NCBI GenBank assembly: GCA_963922565.1
Contig: CAWUIQ010000016.1
Location: forward strand, 12,965-76,964
DNA from: JBCBKL01 sp963922565
Lineage (GTDB): Bacteria; Pseudomonadota; Alphaproteobacteria; Rhodobacterales; Rhodobacteraceae
Reading direction: 5' to 3'
Length of the DNA stretch: 64,000 nucleotides
The notes beneath the pieces are model-generated. The model worked only from the letters and a program-made list of their open reading frames with translations, was not told the origin of the DNA and did not search any database. Positions 35,235 through 43,235 of this stretch are shown here, piece by piece. The number at the start of each line of letters is the position of its first letter. Within the stretch, counting starts at the first letter, position 1. The position numbers were made by a program, and so were the translations under genes.

Positions 35235-35735
35235 TTATGCGCGACCGTAGGCCTCTGCAATGGCGACCTGCATGGCGTCACGCGGGCTGCGGCCACCCCA
35301 GACCAGAAGCTGAAGCGCGGGATAGTACCGTTCCGCGCTCATGACGGCGGCTCCGATAACGGTGTCAATCTGATCGGCAGACGCCACCTGGCCACCGGAA
35401 AGCACAAGGCCATAGCGATAGACCATCAGCTTCTGTTCCGGCCAATAAGTAAAGGCACCCGCCCAGCATTGATCATTGATCAGGTTCAGCAGCTCATAGA
35501 GACCATCGACCTGATCTTCGGGCGGATCCATCTCGAAGGTGCAGACCATCCGCAGCGTTTCATCGAACCCAGACCATGCGGTCGTGATGGAATAGGTGCG
35601 CCATTGGCCTTCGACGGCCATGGCGATCTGATCGTCGCCAATGCGGTCGAAATCCCAGTCGCGATGCTCCGCCAGGTGCTCCACAATATCGATGGGATGA
35701 ATTTCGTCTTCCAGGTACTGCTCGGAAAGGGCCAT
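35235..35735 (-). CDS. YbjN domain-containing protein
   Basis: 166 residues with the YbjN fold seen in type III secretion chaperone-like proteins. Typical stretch: TTAWSGFDETLRMVCTFEMDPPEDQVDGLYELLNLINDQCWAGAFTYW, given here as part of the domain spanning about residues 50-150. Molecular function is unknown in the family. It sits upstream of proC, an order that I recall as common in Rhodobacteraceae. Confidence 0.85.
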   Translation of the reverse strand: MALSEQYLEDEIHPIDIVEHLAEHRDWDFDRIGDDQIAMAVEGQWRTYSITTAWSGFDETLRMVCTFEMDPPEDQVDGLYELLNLINDQCWAGAFTYWPEQKLMVYRYGLVLSGGQVASADQIDTVIGAAVMSAERYYPALQLLVWGGRSPRDAMQVAIAEAYGRA

Positions 35736-36062
35736 TATGCCACCTCATTATCGCTCTAGCGGCGGGGCTGGCAGCGCCCCAAGCGCTAGGTGCCTGCTCT
35801 AAAGACCGGGGCGAGCCCCCGTGCCTCTACCACATATGGTGCGGTAGGGAACTTGATCACGCAACCCTTTATTTCGGGATATGCACAATAAATTGGGCAT
35901 GACCAGCTGATCGGCCCGAAATGTCGACACGCTGCTTCTTCTCGTCGATCAATACGCCCGCCGGAGGCATCGAAACGGCACAACCGCAGTCACGCCGGGT
36001 ACGAGGCGATCATCAAACACTGGCGGAATTGTTGAAAATGGCGCGGCAGCGCCACCTTTTGA
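35736..36062. other. 327-base gap between ubiK and the YbjN gene
   Basis: No supported gene. A GGCGC-TGCC-GCGCC hairpin (minus strand, 36053-36040) followed by ATTTTC lies just past the ubiK stop and could be a weak terminator. The rest should hold the promoter of the YbjN-proC operon, but I could not fix its boxes. Confidence 0.45.
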
Positions 36063-36305
36063 CTAGCTCTTGGCTTCGAGCGCCTCGATGCGTGCCTTAA
36101 GCGCTTCGTTCTCTTCGCGCGCCTTCTGCGCCATCGCACGAACCGCGTCGAACTCTTCCCGTGTAACGAAGTCCCGATCGGCGAGCCAGCGGTCGATCAT
36201 CGATTTCATCGCCGTTTCGGCCTCTTCACGGGCACCCTGCGCCACACCCATGGCATTTGTCATGAGTTGCGAGATGTCATCGAAAATCTTGCCGCGCGCT
36301 TGCAT
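36063..36305 (-). CDS. ubiK: ubiquinone biosynthesis accessory factor, UbiK (YqiC/BMFP) family
   Basis: 80-residue helical protein from the ATG at 36305. The N-terminal amphipathic helix KIFDDISQLMTNAMGVAQGAREE is followed by RDFVTREEFDAVRAMA and a C-terminal coiled coil ending ALKARIEALEAKS. This is the membrane-fusogenic BMFP layout. UbiK assists the Ubi complex in aerobic ubiquinone synthesis. It is divergent from lgt with 94 bases between the starts. Confidence 0.88.
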   Translation of the reverse strand: MQARGKIFDDISQLMTNAMGVAQGAREEAETAMKSMIDRWLADRDFVTREEFDAVRAMAQKAREENEALKARIEALEAKS

Positions 36306-36399
36306 CTGTCGTCTCCAGGTCATCCGTAACGCCTATATGGGCCGCAAAAGGAAAAGCCGCAAGGTTGACGCGCGCCAGAGCAGAGGCAAAAAGACACGG

Positions 36400-37302
36400 A
36401 TGACAGGTCTGATACCCTTCCCGGACATCTCGCCCGAGCTCTTCAGCATTTCGATATTCGGCTTCGAACTGGCGCTGCGCTGGTATGCGCTCGCCTATAT
36501 CGTGGGCATCCTGTTGGGCTGGCGGATGGTTGTTGCGGCGGTCAAGGCGCAGCGGCTCTGGCCGAACGAGCGCGCGCCCATGACCCCGGCACAAATCGAG
36601 GACCTGCTGACCTGGGTCATTCTCGGCGTGATCCTGGGCGGCAGGCTGGGCTACGTCCTCTTCTACAAACCCGCCCACTACCTCCAGAACCCGGGCGAGA
36701 TCCTTATGGTTTGGGAGGGCGGTATGGCCTTTCACGGCGGCCTGCTCGGTGTGCTTCTGGCCGCGTGGCTCTTCACCATCCGGCAAGGCCTGCCGAAGCT
36801 CAGTGTGGCCGACGCGATCTGTTTCGGTGTCCCGCCCGGCCTTCTCTTGGGCCGCATCGCCAATTTCATCAATGCCGAACTCTGGGGCCGACCAACGACC
36901 ATGCCGTGGGGCGTGGCCTTTCCGGGCGAGATGGCGCAGACCTGCCCCGGCGTGATCGGCCTTTGTGCCCGCCACCCCTCCCAGCTCTACGAGGCCGCAC
37001 TTGAGGGTCTGATCCTCGGCGCTGTTCTCATCTGGATGGTCTGGCGGCGCGGAGCCTTCAAGCGGCCCGGGCTTGTCAGCGGCGTGTTCTTTGCCGGCTA
37101 CGGCATGGGGCGCTTTATCGTCGAATTCGTGCGGCAGCCTGACGCCCAGTTCATAAGCCCCGGCAATCCGCTTGGACTGGCTTGGCATATCAGCGGCTAC
37201 GGCTTCACGATGGGCCAGCTGTTGTCGCTGCCGATGATCGCGCTTGGCGCGTGGCTCATTCTCCGCGCACGGGCGCCAGCGCAGCGCACGCAAGAGGCAT
37301 GA
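36400..37302 (+). CDS. lgt: prolipoprotein diacylglyceryl transferase
   Basis: Inner-membrane enzyme that attaches diacylglyceryl to the lipobox cysteine of prolipoproteins. 300 residues from the ATG at 36400. Multiple membrane helices and hallmark motifs: RWYALAYIVGILLGW, VWEGGMAFHGGLLGV (conserved His), and the Lgt signature GRIANFINAELWGRPT (conserved Arg/Asn). The longer open frame upstream runs through ubiK on the other strand and is not credible. The stop overlaps the next gene by ATGA. Confidence 0.95.
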   Translation: MTGLIPFPDISPELFSISIFGFELALRWYALAYIVGILLGWRMVVAAVKAQRLWPNERAPMTPAQIEDLLTWVILGVILGGRLGYVLFYKPAHYLQNPGEILMVWEGGMAFHGGLLGVLLAAWLFTIRQGLPKLSVADAICFGVPPGLLLGRIANFINAELWGRPTTMPWGVAFPGEMAQTCPGVIGLCARHPSQLYEAALEGLILGAVLIWMVWRRGAFKRPGLVSGVFFAGYGMGRFIVEFVRQPDAQFISPGNPLGLAWHISGYGFTMGQLLSLPMIALGAWLILRARAPAQRTQEA

Positions 37303-38357
37303 GCCTCAAGGAGCAGCTTATCGCCCGCATCGCCGCCGAGGGGCCGATCAGCATCGCCGATTACATGGCCGAAGCGCTGATGCATCCGCAATACGGGTAC
37401 TACACGACCCGCGACCCGCTGGGCGCCAAAGGTGATTTCACGACGGCACCGGAGATCAGCCAGATGTTCGGCGAACTTGTGGGACTTTGCCTAGCGCAAG
37501 CTTGGCTGAACCAGGGGGCACCCACGCCATTCAACCTTGCTGAGCTGGGCCCCGGGCGCGGCACACTGATGGCCGATATCCTGCGGGCAACACGGTCGGT
37601 ACCGGGCTTTGCCGAAGGATGCCGCATCTGCCTGATCGAGGCATCGCCAGTGCTGCGCGCAGCACAACAGGAGCGACTTTCGCAGTATGACCCGGTCTGG
37701 TTTGACCACGTGGATGCGCTTTCCGACGCACCACTGTTCCTGGTGGCCAATGAATTCTTCGATGCCTTGCCGATCCGGCAGTTCCAACGGGATGGAAAGG
37801 GTTGGCGCGAACGGCGGGTGGGCGCGGATGCCGATACGCTCTGCCTTGGGCTTGGGCAGATGCAGGCACAGCCAGCGCTTGACCATCGGCTTTCAGACAC
37901 GCGGGACGGCGATATCGTGGAACATTGCCCAGGCGCGGGCCCCATCATCGAAGCCCTGACCGGACGGATTGCCCGACACGGCGGCGCTGCGCTTGTGATC
38001 GACTATGGCGATTGGCGCAGCCTCGGCGACACGCTGCAGGCGTTACGGCACCACGAGGCCGCCGATCCCTTGGCCGATCCGGGTGCCGCCGACCTGACGG
38101 CCCATGTGGATTTCGAAGCGCTCGCCACGGCCGCGCAATGCGCCCATACCCGCCTCACGCCGCAGGGCGTGTTCCTCGAACGGCTGGGCATCACCCAACG
38201 CGCGCAAAGGCTCGCTCAGCAGCTGAGCGGCGAGCGACAGGAAAGCCACATCGCCGCGCATCGCCGGTTGACGCACCCCGATGAAATGGGAAACCTGTTC
38301 AAGGTCATCGGGTTCTATCCCGAGACCGCCGAAGCGCCACCCGGACTGGACATATGA
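37299..38357 (+). CDS. SAM-dependent methyltransferase, MidA/NDUFAF7 family
   Basis: 352 residues. N-terminal block ISIADYMAEALMHPQYGYYTTRDPLGAKGDFTTAPEISQMFGEL (spanning about 17-60) and the SAM motif LAELGPGRGTLMADILRA (about 81-98), then VANEFFDALPIRQF. Relatives are arginine methyltransferases that assist complex I assembly. It is coupled to lgt (ATGA) and to pgeF (ATGA), an arrangement common in alphaproteobacteria. Confidence 0.92.
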   Translation: MSLKEQLIARIAAEGPISIADYMAEALMHPQYGYYTTRDPLGAKGDFTTAPEISQMFGELVGLCLAQAWLNQGAPTPFNLAELGPGRGTLMADILRATRSVPGFAEGCRICLIEASPVLRAAQQERLSQYDPVWFDHVDALSDAPLFLVANEFFDALPIRQFQRDGKGWRERRVGADADTLCLGLGQMQAQPALDHRLSDTRDGDIVEHCPGAGPIIEALTGRIARHGGAALVIDYGDWRSLGDTLQALRHHEAADPLADPGAADLTAHVDFEALATAAQCAHTRLTPQGVFLERLGITQRAQRLAQQLSGERQESHIAAHRRLTHPDEMGNLFKVIGFYPETAEAPPGLDI

Positions 38358-39109
38358 CCCTTGAGATCCTGACCGCAGATGCTCTCTCCCCGATCAGGCA
38401 TGGGTTCTTCACGCGGGCTGGTGGGGCATCATCGGGGATTTTTGCGGGCCTGAATTGTGGGCTCGGCAGTTCCGACCAGACCGAAATCGTTACGATAAAC
38501 CGGGCACGGGTCGCCGATGCGATGGACGTTGGCAAGGACAAGCTGGTCACTGTCCACCAGACCCATTCCAGCGCCGTCATCGACATCTCTGGCCCCCTCG
38601 GTGAAAAGCCGCAGGCCGATGCGATGGTGACGAAGATCCCCGGTCTCGCCCTTTCGATTCTGACGGCTGACTGCCAACCCGTCCTATTCGGAGACCCGAA
38701 GGCCAAGGTCGTAGGCGCCGCACATGCCGGTTGGCGGGGTGCACTTGACGGGGTGCTCGAAGCGACGGTCGAAGCCATGGAACGGCTGGGCGCAGATCGG
38801 TCCGACATCGTGGCGATCATCGGGCCGACGATCAGCCAGCGAATGTACGAGGTCGGCCCGGAATACCTGGATACGTTCCTCGATCAAGATCCGGACAACG
38901 CCCGTTTCTTCGCCAACGGGAACGGAGATCGGCTTCATTTCGATCTGCCCGCTTTCGGGCTGCACAGGTTGCGGCAGGCTGGCGTGGGACATGCGGAATG
39001 GACCCGTCATTGCACCTATTCCGACCCCGATCGCTTTTACAGCTACCGACGGAGCGTGCATGCAAAGGATCCCGATTATGGCCGGCTGATTTCCACCGTT
39101 CGACTGTAA
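38354..39109 (+). CDS. pgeF: peptidoglycan editing factor / laccase-domain purine nucleosidase-like protein
   Basis: 251 residues of the YfiH/Cu-oxidase_4 family. The metal-site residues are visible in VHQTHSSAV (His about 72), LTADCQPVLF (Cys about 107) and AAHAGWRGALDG (His about 124). Members were first called polyphenol oxidases and have been shown to edit peptidoglycan stem peptides or to act on nucleosides. It overlaps the methyltransferase gene by 4 bases. Confidence 0.92.
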   Translation: MTLEILTADALSPIRHGFFTRAGGASSGIFAGLNCGLGSSDQTEIVTINRARVADAMDVGKDKLVTVHQTHSSAVIDISGPLGEKPQADAMVTKIPGLALSILTADCQPVLFGDPKAKVVGAAHAGWRGALDGVLEATVEAMERLGADRSDIVAIIGPTISQRMYEVGPEYLDTFLDQDPDNARFFANGNGDRLHFDLPAFGLHRLRQAGVGHAEWTRHCTYSDPDRFYSYRRSVHAKDPDYGRLISTVRL

Positions 39110-39222
39110 ATGTGACGGTCCGCCATAAAATGGCCACAACTTTTAGATGAATTTGTCTCAATAACAGCGCATCCCAAGAAGACGGTAAACCGAGAAGCGC
39201 AGCAGGCAGAAGGTTGAGACAG

Positions 39223-39366
39223 ATGACGAAGAAGCGATTCATCAGCATGTGGCTTGAAGCGTCAAAAGCCAGCGAAGTTAAGCTCCCATGGACCCGTGGC
39301 GCAACACGCACCGCGTTCATCGCAAAGCGCAGGCTGGCCCTGGCAACAGCGCGTAAGGCGGGCTGA
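39223..39366 (+). CDS. small basic protein of 47 residues, hypothetical
   Basis: Short open frame in the otherwise empty 484-base gap 39110-39593. It begins MTKKRFISMWLEAS and contains LPWTRGATRTAFIAKRR. It is rich in Lys and Arg. AAGG sits nine bases before the ATG. No known domain. It may be a real small protein because its composition is protein-like and a ribosome binding site is present, but there is no independent support. I see nothing else definite in the rest of the gap. Confidence 0.45.
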   Translation: MTKKRFISMWLEASKASEVKLPWTRGATRTAFIAKRRLALATARKAG

Positions 39367-39593
39367 ACACCTCGAAAAGCGAATCGAATGTGACGGGACT
39401 GGTCCGGTCACGTTCAACAATAGGCATCGCGCACCGGCGATTGGGGCGTGACGATGGCCGCTGAGCCGCCCGGATTTGACAACTAACCCGACGTTACCTG
39501 ATCCTCCGACCGTTAATGACACAAAGACATACGTCTTTCTGTCGTCGTCGGTGGGGGCCGACGCAGACTGACCCGAGTTATGAAAGGTTGGCA

Positions 39594-40334
39594 ATGTCCG
39601 TCCCCGCTGGTTTGCGAGTGCCCCATTTAAATATTTCCCAGCCCCCTCGATACAGAGCCTACGAAATTACCGCTCTGACGCCCGACGGGACGATCACCAA
39701 CGAGACAATAAAGGCCCCCATATCTGCACTGTTCGACAGCGCGTTTTCCGCCTTTGCACGCGGCGCGATGCTGTCGACACCGGACGGCACAATCGCGATC
39801 GAGGATCTGTTGCCGGGCGATATGCTGAGTACGTCGGCGGGTGTCCCGGCAAAGGTCATGTGGATCGGATCGGCGACCTACCTTCCAGCGGATCCCGAAC
39901 AGCCAACGCCCCTCGTCAACATCCTGGCTGACGGCTTCGGCCTTGCACGGCCCGTTTCTCTTCTGACCTTGGGACCAGCGGCACGTTTGCTGCGCACTCC
40001 GTCTCATCTGAAGCAGGTCATCGGACGCCGGCAGGTTTTGACGCCTGTTCTTGAATTCGTCGATCAGGAGCATGCCATTGAAGTCAGCCCGCCGCGGCCG
40101 GTGCGGCTTTATCACATCTGTCTGTCACGCCACGCCGCCGTCATGGCAAACGGGATCGAAACAGAAACCTATCACCCGGGCATGTCAGCGCTTCGGAAAA
40201 TAACGCACGACCAGCGCAACCGCTTTCTTGGGCTGTTCCCGCACATCACGCACCCAACAGATTTCGGGCCGCTGGCGCATCCGCGCGCGCCAGAGATTGG
40301 CGAAGAGGTTTTCGAAAGTCTGAACGTGGCCTGA
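39594..40334 (+). CDS. Hint domain-containing protein (roseobacter type)
   Basis: 246 residues from the ATG at 39594, preceded by AAGG. The Hedgehog/intein-type Hint region begins near FARGAMLSTPDGTIAIEDLLPGDMLST (about 48-74) and extends to LYHICLSRHAAVMANGIETETYHPG (about 180-204). The expected catalytic Cys or Ser at the start of the Hint domain is not evident (ARGAML rather than CFxxGT), so self-splicing is doubtful. Stand-alone Hint proteins are abundant in Rhodobacteraceae with unknown roles. It converges on the lrp gene with 3 bases between the stops. Confidence 0.82.
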   Translation: MSVPAGLRVPHLNISQPPRYRAYEITALTPDGTITNETIKAPISALFDSAFSAFARGAMLSTPDGTIAIEDLLPGDMLSTSAGVPAKVMWIGSATYLPADPEQPTPLVNILADGFGLARPVSLLTLGPAARLLRTPSHLKQVIGRRQVLTPVLEFVDQEHAIEVSPPRPVRLYHICLSRHAAVMANGIETETYHPGMSALRKITHDQRNRFLGLFPHITHPTDFGPLAHPRAPEIGEEVFESLNVA

Positions 40335-40337
40335 CAG

Positions 40338-40838
40338 TTAGGCGCTCTTGCTCAGGCGGGCCTCGAGCACATCGAACGGCACGCCGGGCTCGAACTTGGC
40401 GTCGCGGATCACCAGCGATGTCTTGACGCTCGCGACGTTTGGCGCGGTCAGAAGTTCACCGGTCAAGAACCTTTGAAAGCTGGATAAATCGGGTGCGACG
40501 CATTTGAGAATGAAGTCCACTTCGCCGTTCAGCATGTGGCATTCCCGAACCAGGGGCCAATCCCGACAGCGGGCTTCGAAAGCTGACAGATCCGCCTCGG
40601 CCTGGCTCGCGAGCCCCACCATCGCAAAGACGCGCACCTCGAAACCCAGCTCGCTGGCATCGACATCGGCGTGATAGCCCCGGATATAGCCATTTTCCTC
40701 AAGCGTTCGGACCCGCCGCAGGCACGGCGGTGCAGAGATCCCCACCCGCTTGGCCAGCTCAACATTGGTCATTCGGCCATCAGCCTGCAACTCGGCCAAT
40801 ATTTTCCTATCAATGGGATCGAGTCGGGTACTTGCCAT
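40338..40838 (-). CDS. Lrp/AsnC family transcriptional regulator
   Basis: 166 residues from the ATG at 40838. N-terminal winged helix: LDPIDRKILAELQADGRMTNVELAKRVGIS with recognition helix region APPCLRRVRTLEENG. C-terminal RAM ligand domain from about residue 65, with ECHMLNGEVDFILKC. Such proteins sense amino acids. A 17-base perfect palindrome lies 43 bases upstream and is a likely autoregulatory operator. It is transcribed away from the vWA protein gene. Confidence 0.92.
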   Translation of the reverse strand: MASTRLDPIDRKILAELQADGRMTNVELAKRVGISAPPCLRRVRTLEENGYIRGYHADVDASELGFEVRVFAMVGLASQAEADLSAFEARCRDWPLVRECHMLNGEVDFILKCVAPDLSSFQRFLTGELLTAPNVASVKTSLVIRDAKFEPGVPFDVLEARLSKSA

Positions 40839-40881
40839 AGTCTCACCTGATTTTTCGAAACAATAGCATCGGACCCGCTGA

Positions 40882-40898
40882 GCGCAATAATATTGCGC
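40882..40898. promoter_or_regulatory. perfect 8+1+8 palindrome upstream of lrp-type gene
   Basis: GCGCAATA-A-TATTGCGC. The arms pair fully around a single central base. It lies 43 bases before the lrp-type ATG and 160 bases before the vWA gene ATG in the divergent spacer. Lrp-family operators are often AT-centred palindromes of about this size. Confidence 0.6.
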
Positions 40899-41058
40899 AG
40901 TGGTGAAATATCGTTGTCCAAACCCACATTGATGGCGATTTGCGCACAGACCGTTCATTGGGCAATTGGGTCATTTTCTTGACAAAAGGTTAACGAAAGT
41001 GGCAAGTTTTTGCTGGGGAAGGTTTTTTCCCAAAAGCAATTTTATGCGGAGTTTTGAC

Positions 41059-41958
41059 ATGTTAACGAAAAGGCTGGTCGGCGCGCTCGCGTTGGCCTTA
41101 GGGACGTTTTCCTTTGCTGACGGATCGATGGCCGCGACCGTCAATACAACCTCAAACGTGGTTTTCATCGTAGATGAGTCCGGTTCGATGGGTGGCGAGC
41201 AGGACTTTCTTGCCAACACCGTGATCGATCAACTGGATCAAGGGCTGTCGGATGCGGGTGTGACAAGCCGCAGCTACGGCGTTGTGGGCTATGGCGGACC
41301 CAACAGTGGCACGCCACGTTTGGTTCAATCCGGCGGTGGCCTCGAGAATGCCGCGACAACCAAGACCAATCTGCAAAGCCTGGTCACCTCGGGTGGCTTT
41401 GAAGACGGGTTCGCAGCGATCGACTTTGCGCTCAACAACCTGAACTTCACAGCCGGCGCAGCCATCAACTTCATCCTTGTGACGGACGAAGACCGCGATG
41501 TGACATCGGGCCTTGGACTGACGGTACAGTCAATCCAGAACTCGCTGACCAGCGCCAATATCCTGCTGAACGCAGTAGTAAGCAATTCGTTCAGCTCGGA
41601 TAACTCGCTGTCTGCCCTTGGTATCGACAGCGACGGAACCGCGTATGTTGCCGATGGCAGTGGCGGCTTCACCGAAGACACGGGCGGCACTGCCGGTGGA
41701 GGCTTCGGCACGACGACCGCGGACTATGTTGATCTTGCCATTGCGACGGGCGGTGCGGCATGGGACCTGAACCAGCTGCGTGCTGGCGGTAACCCCGCGA
41801 CATCGTTCGCGAACGCCTTTATCGACATCAAGGTTCAAGAGATCATCTCTCAACCGCCGTCAGGGCCGAACCCGATCCCGCTGCCAGCTGGCATGCCGCT
41901 GCTGCTTGCGGGCCTCGGTGTATTTGGCTTCATGCGCCGTCGCGCCAGCGCGGCATAA
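41059..41958 (+). CDS. exported vWA-domain protein with VPLPA-CTERM-like sorting tail
   Basis: 299 residues. Signal peptide (about 1-27, ending near SMAA). von Willebrand A domain with MIDAS motif DESGSMGG (about residues 40-47), and a later conserved Thr/Asp region VTDEDRD. The tail IPLPAGMPLLLAGLGVFGFMRRRASAA has the PLPA motif, a hydrophobic helix and an arginine cluster, as in VPLPA-CTERM proteins handled by exosortase-type enzymes. No exosortase is in the window. I chose the ATG at 41059 because GGAG precedes it by 8 bases; an in-frame ATG at 41044 is possible. A strong terminator follows. Confidence 0.85.
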   Translation: MLTKRLVGALALALGTFSFADGSMAATVNTTSNVVFIVDESGSMGGEQDFLANTVIDQLDQGLSDAGVTSRSYGVVGYGGPNSGTPRLVQSGGGLENAATTKTNLQSLVTSGGFEDGFAAIDFALNNLNFTAGAAINFILVTDEDRDVTSGLGLTVQSIQNSLTSANILLNAVVSNSFSSDNSLSALGIDSDGTAYVADGSGGFTEDTGGTAGGGFGTTTADYVDLAIATGGAAWDLNQLRAGGNPATSFANAFIDIKVQEIISQPPSGPNPIPLPAGMPLLLAGLGVFGFMRRRASAA

Positions 41959-41980
41959 GCTAACAACCAAAAAACGAAGA

Positions 41981-42012
41981 AGCCCGCCCCCGGCCAGGGG
42001 CGGGCTTTTTTT
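41981..42012 (+). terminator. Rho-independent terminator after the vWA protein gene
   Basis: Ten-base perfect stem AGCCCGCCCC / GGGGCGGGCT with a six-base loop, followed by seven T. It begins 22 bases after the vWA gene stop. Confidence 0.92.
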
Positions 42013-42162
42013 GTTCGGGAGGCGCGTCGAACCGGATCATCCTCGGTCTCCCCTTCATCGTCTAAGCGACTATGATGCCGGAACCACGACGTCGCGACGA
42101 GACGCCTTTCAATTGCCCACGGTCGCCCCTATTTTCTGCGCGACATCGATATGAGGCGCCAA

Positions 42163-43128
42163 ATGGCAGAGACACGCAAAACCAAAGTTCTGATCGTCGG
42201 CTCCGGCCCTGCTGGTTACACCGCCGGCGTATACGCATCGCGCGCCATGCTCGAACCGATCCTTGTTCAAGGCATCGAACCGGGCGGTCAGCTCACCACC
42301 ACGACCGAGGTCGAAAACTGGCCCGGCGACACCGAGGTCCAGGGCCCCGATCTGATGGTCCGGATGGAGGCGCATGCCAAAGCCATGGGATGCGAAATCA
42401 TCAGCGACATCATCACCTCGATCGATTTTTCGAACCGTCCCTTTGTCGCGCAATCCGACAGCGGCACGGTCTACGTAGCCGACGCGGTCATCCTTGCGAC
42501 CGGGGCGCGGGCAAAGTGGCTGGGCCTGCCGAGCGAAGAGAAATTCAAGGGCTTCGGCGTCTCGGCCTGTGCGACCTGCGACGGCTTTTTCTACCGCGGA
42601 CAAGAGATTGTCGTGGTGGGCGGCGGTAACACCGCCGTCGAAGAGGCGCTCTTTCTGACCAACTTCGCCTCAAAGGTCACCCTCATCCACCGCCGCGACG
42701 AGTTGCGGGCCGAGAAGATCCTGCAGGATCGCCTGTTCAAGAACCCCAAGATCGAGCCGCTTTGGTTCCACCAACTCGAAGAGGTTGTCGGCGCTGACAA
42801 CCCCCTCGGTGTCGAAGGCGTCAAGGTAAGGAACGTTCAGACCGGTGAGATCACCGAGATCCCGTGCAAGGGCGTCTTTGTCGCCATCGGGCACGCGCCC
42901 GCGAACGAGCTGGTCAAGGACGTGCTCGAAACGCATATGGGCGGCTATGTCGTGACCAAGCCGGACAGCACTGAAACCTCGATACCCGGCGTCTATGCCG
43001 CGGGCGATCTGACCGATCACAAGTATCGTCAGGCTGTGACCTCGGCCGGTATGGGCTGCATGGCCGCGCTCGAGGCCGAGCGATTCCTGGCGGAACAAGA
43101 GGATACGGTCGCCGAAGCGGCGGAATAG
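42163..43128 (+). CDS. trxB: thioredoxin-disulfide reductase
   Basis: 321 residues from the ATG at 42163, with GAGG seven bases upstream; an in-frame ATG at 42151 is less likely. FAD motif VGSGPAGYTAGVYASRA, redox-active pair in ACATCDGFFYRG (about residues 135-146), NADPH motif VGGGNTAVEEA, and C-terminal GDLTDHKYRQAVTSAGMG. It keeps thioredoxin reduced with NADPH. The stretch from the terminator at 42012 to the start should hold its promoter. Confidence 0.95.
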   Translation: MAETRKTKVLIVGSGPAGYTAGVYASRAMLEPILVQGIEPGGQLTTTTEVENWPGDTEVQGPDLMVRMEAHAKAMGCEIISDIITSIDFSNRPFVAQSDSGTVYVADAVILATGARAKWLGLPSEEKFKGFGVSACATCDGFFYRGQEIVVVGGGNTAVEEALFLTNFASKVTLIHRRDELRAEKILQDRLFKNPKIEPLWFHQLEEVVGADNPLGVEGVKVRNVQTGEITEIPCKGVFVAIGHAPANELVKDVLETHMGGYVVTKPDSTETSIPGVYAAGDLTDHKYRQAVTSAGMGCMAALEAERFLAEQEDTVAEAAE

Positions 43129-43206
43129 ATCACGTGGCGAGGGCTGCGTGATACCCCGTCGCTTCCGACGCAACTCAACTCTTGGGCGAGGTCGTTGATA
43201 TCGCTA

Positions 43207-43226
43207 GGCTGGCTTTGTAGCCAGCC
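43207..43226. promoter_or_regulatory. perfect inverted repeat immediately upstream of the P450 gene
   Basis: GGCTGGCT-TTGT-AGCCAGCC: eight fully paired bases around a four-base loop, ending nine bases before the P450 ATG. As RNA it would sit in the position of the ribosome binding site, where no good Shine-Dalgarno is otherwise seen. As DNA it could be a repressor operator. No T-run follows. Confidence 0.6.
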
Positions 43227-43235
43227 GAGACTCCC

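Noticed and set aside
36277..37293. 338-codon frame antisense to lgt
   Set aside because: lgt has its full signature and coupling to the next gene; the antisense frame shows no domain.
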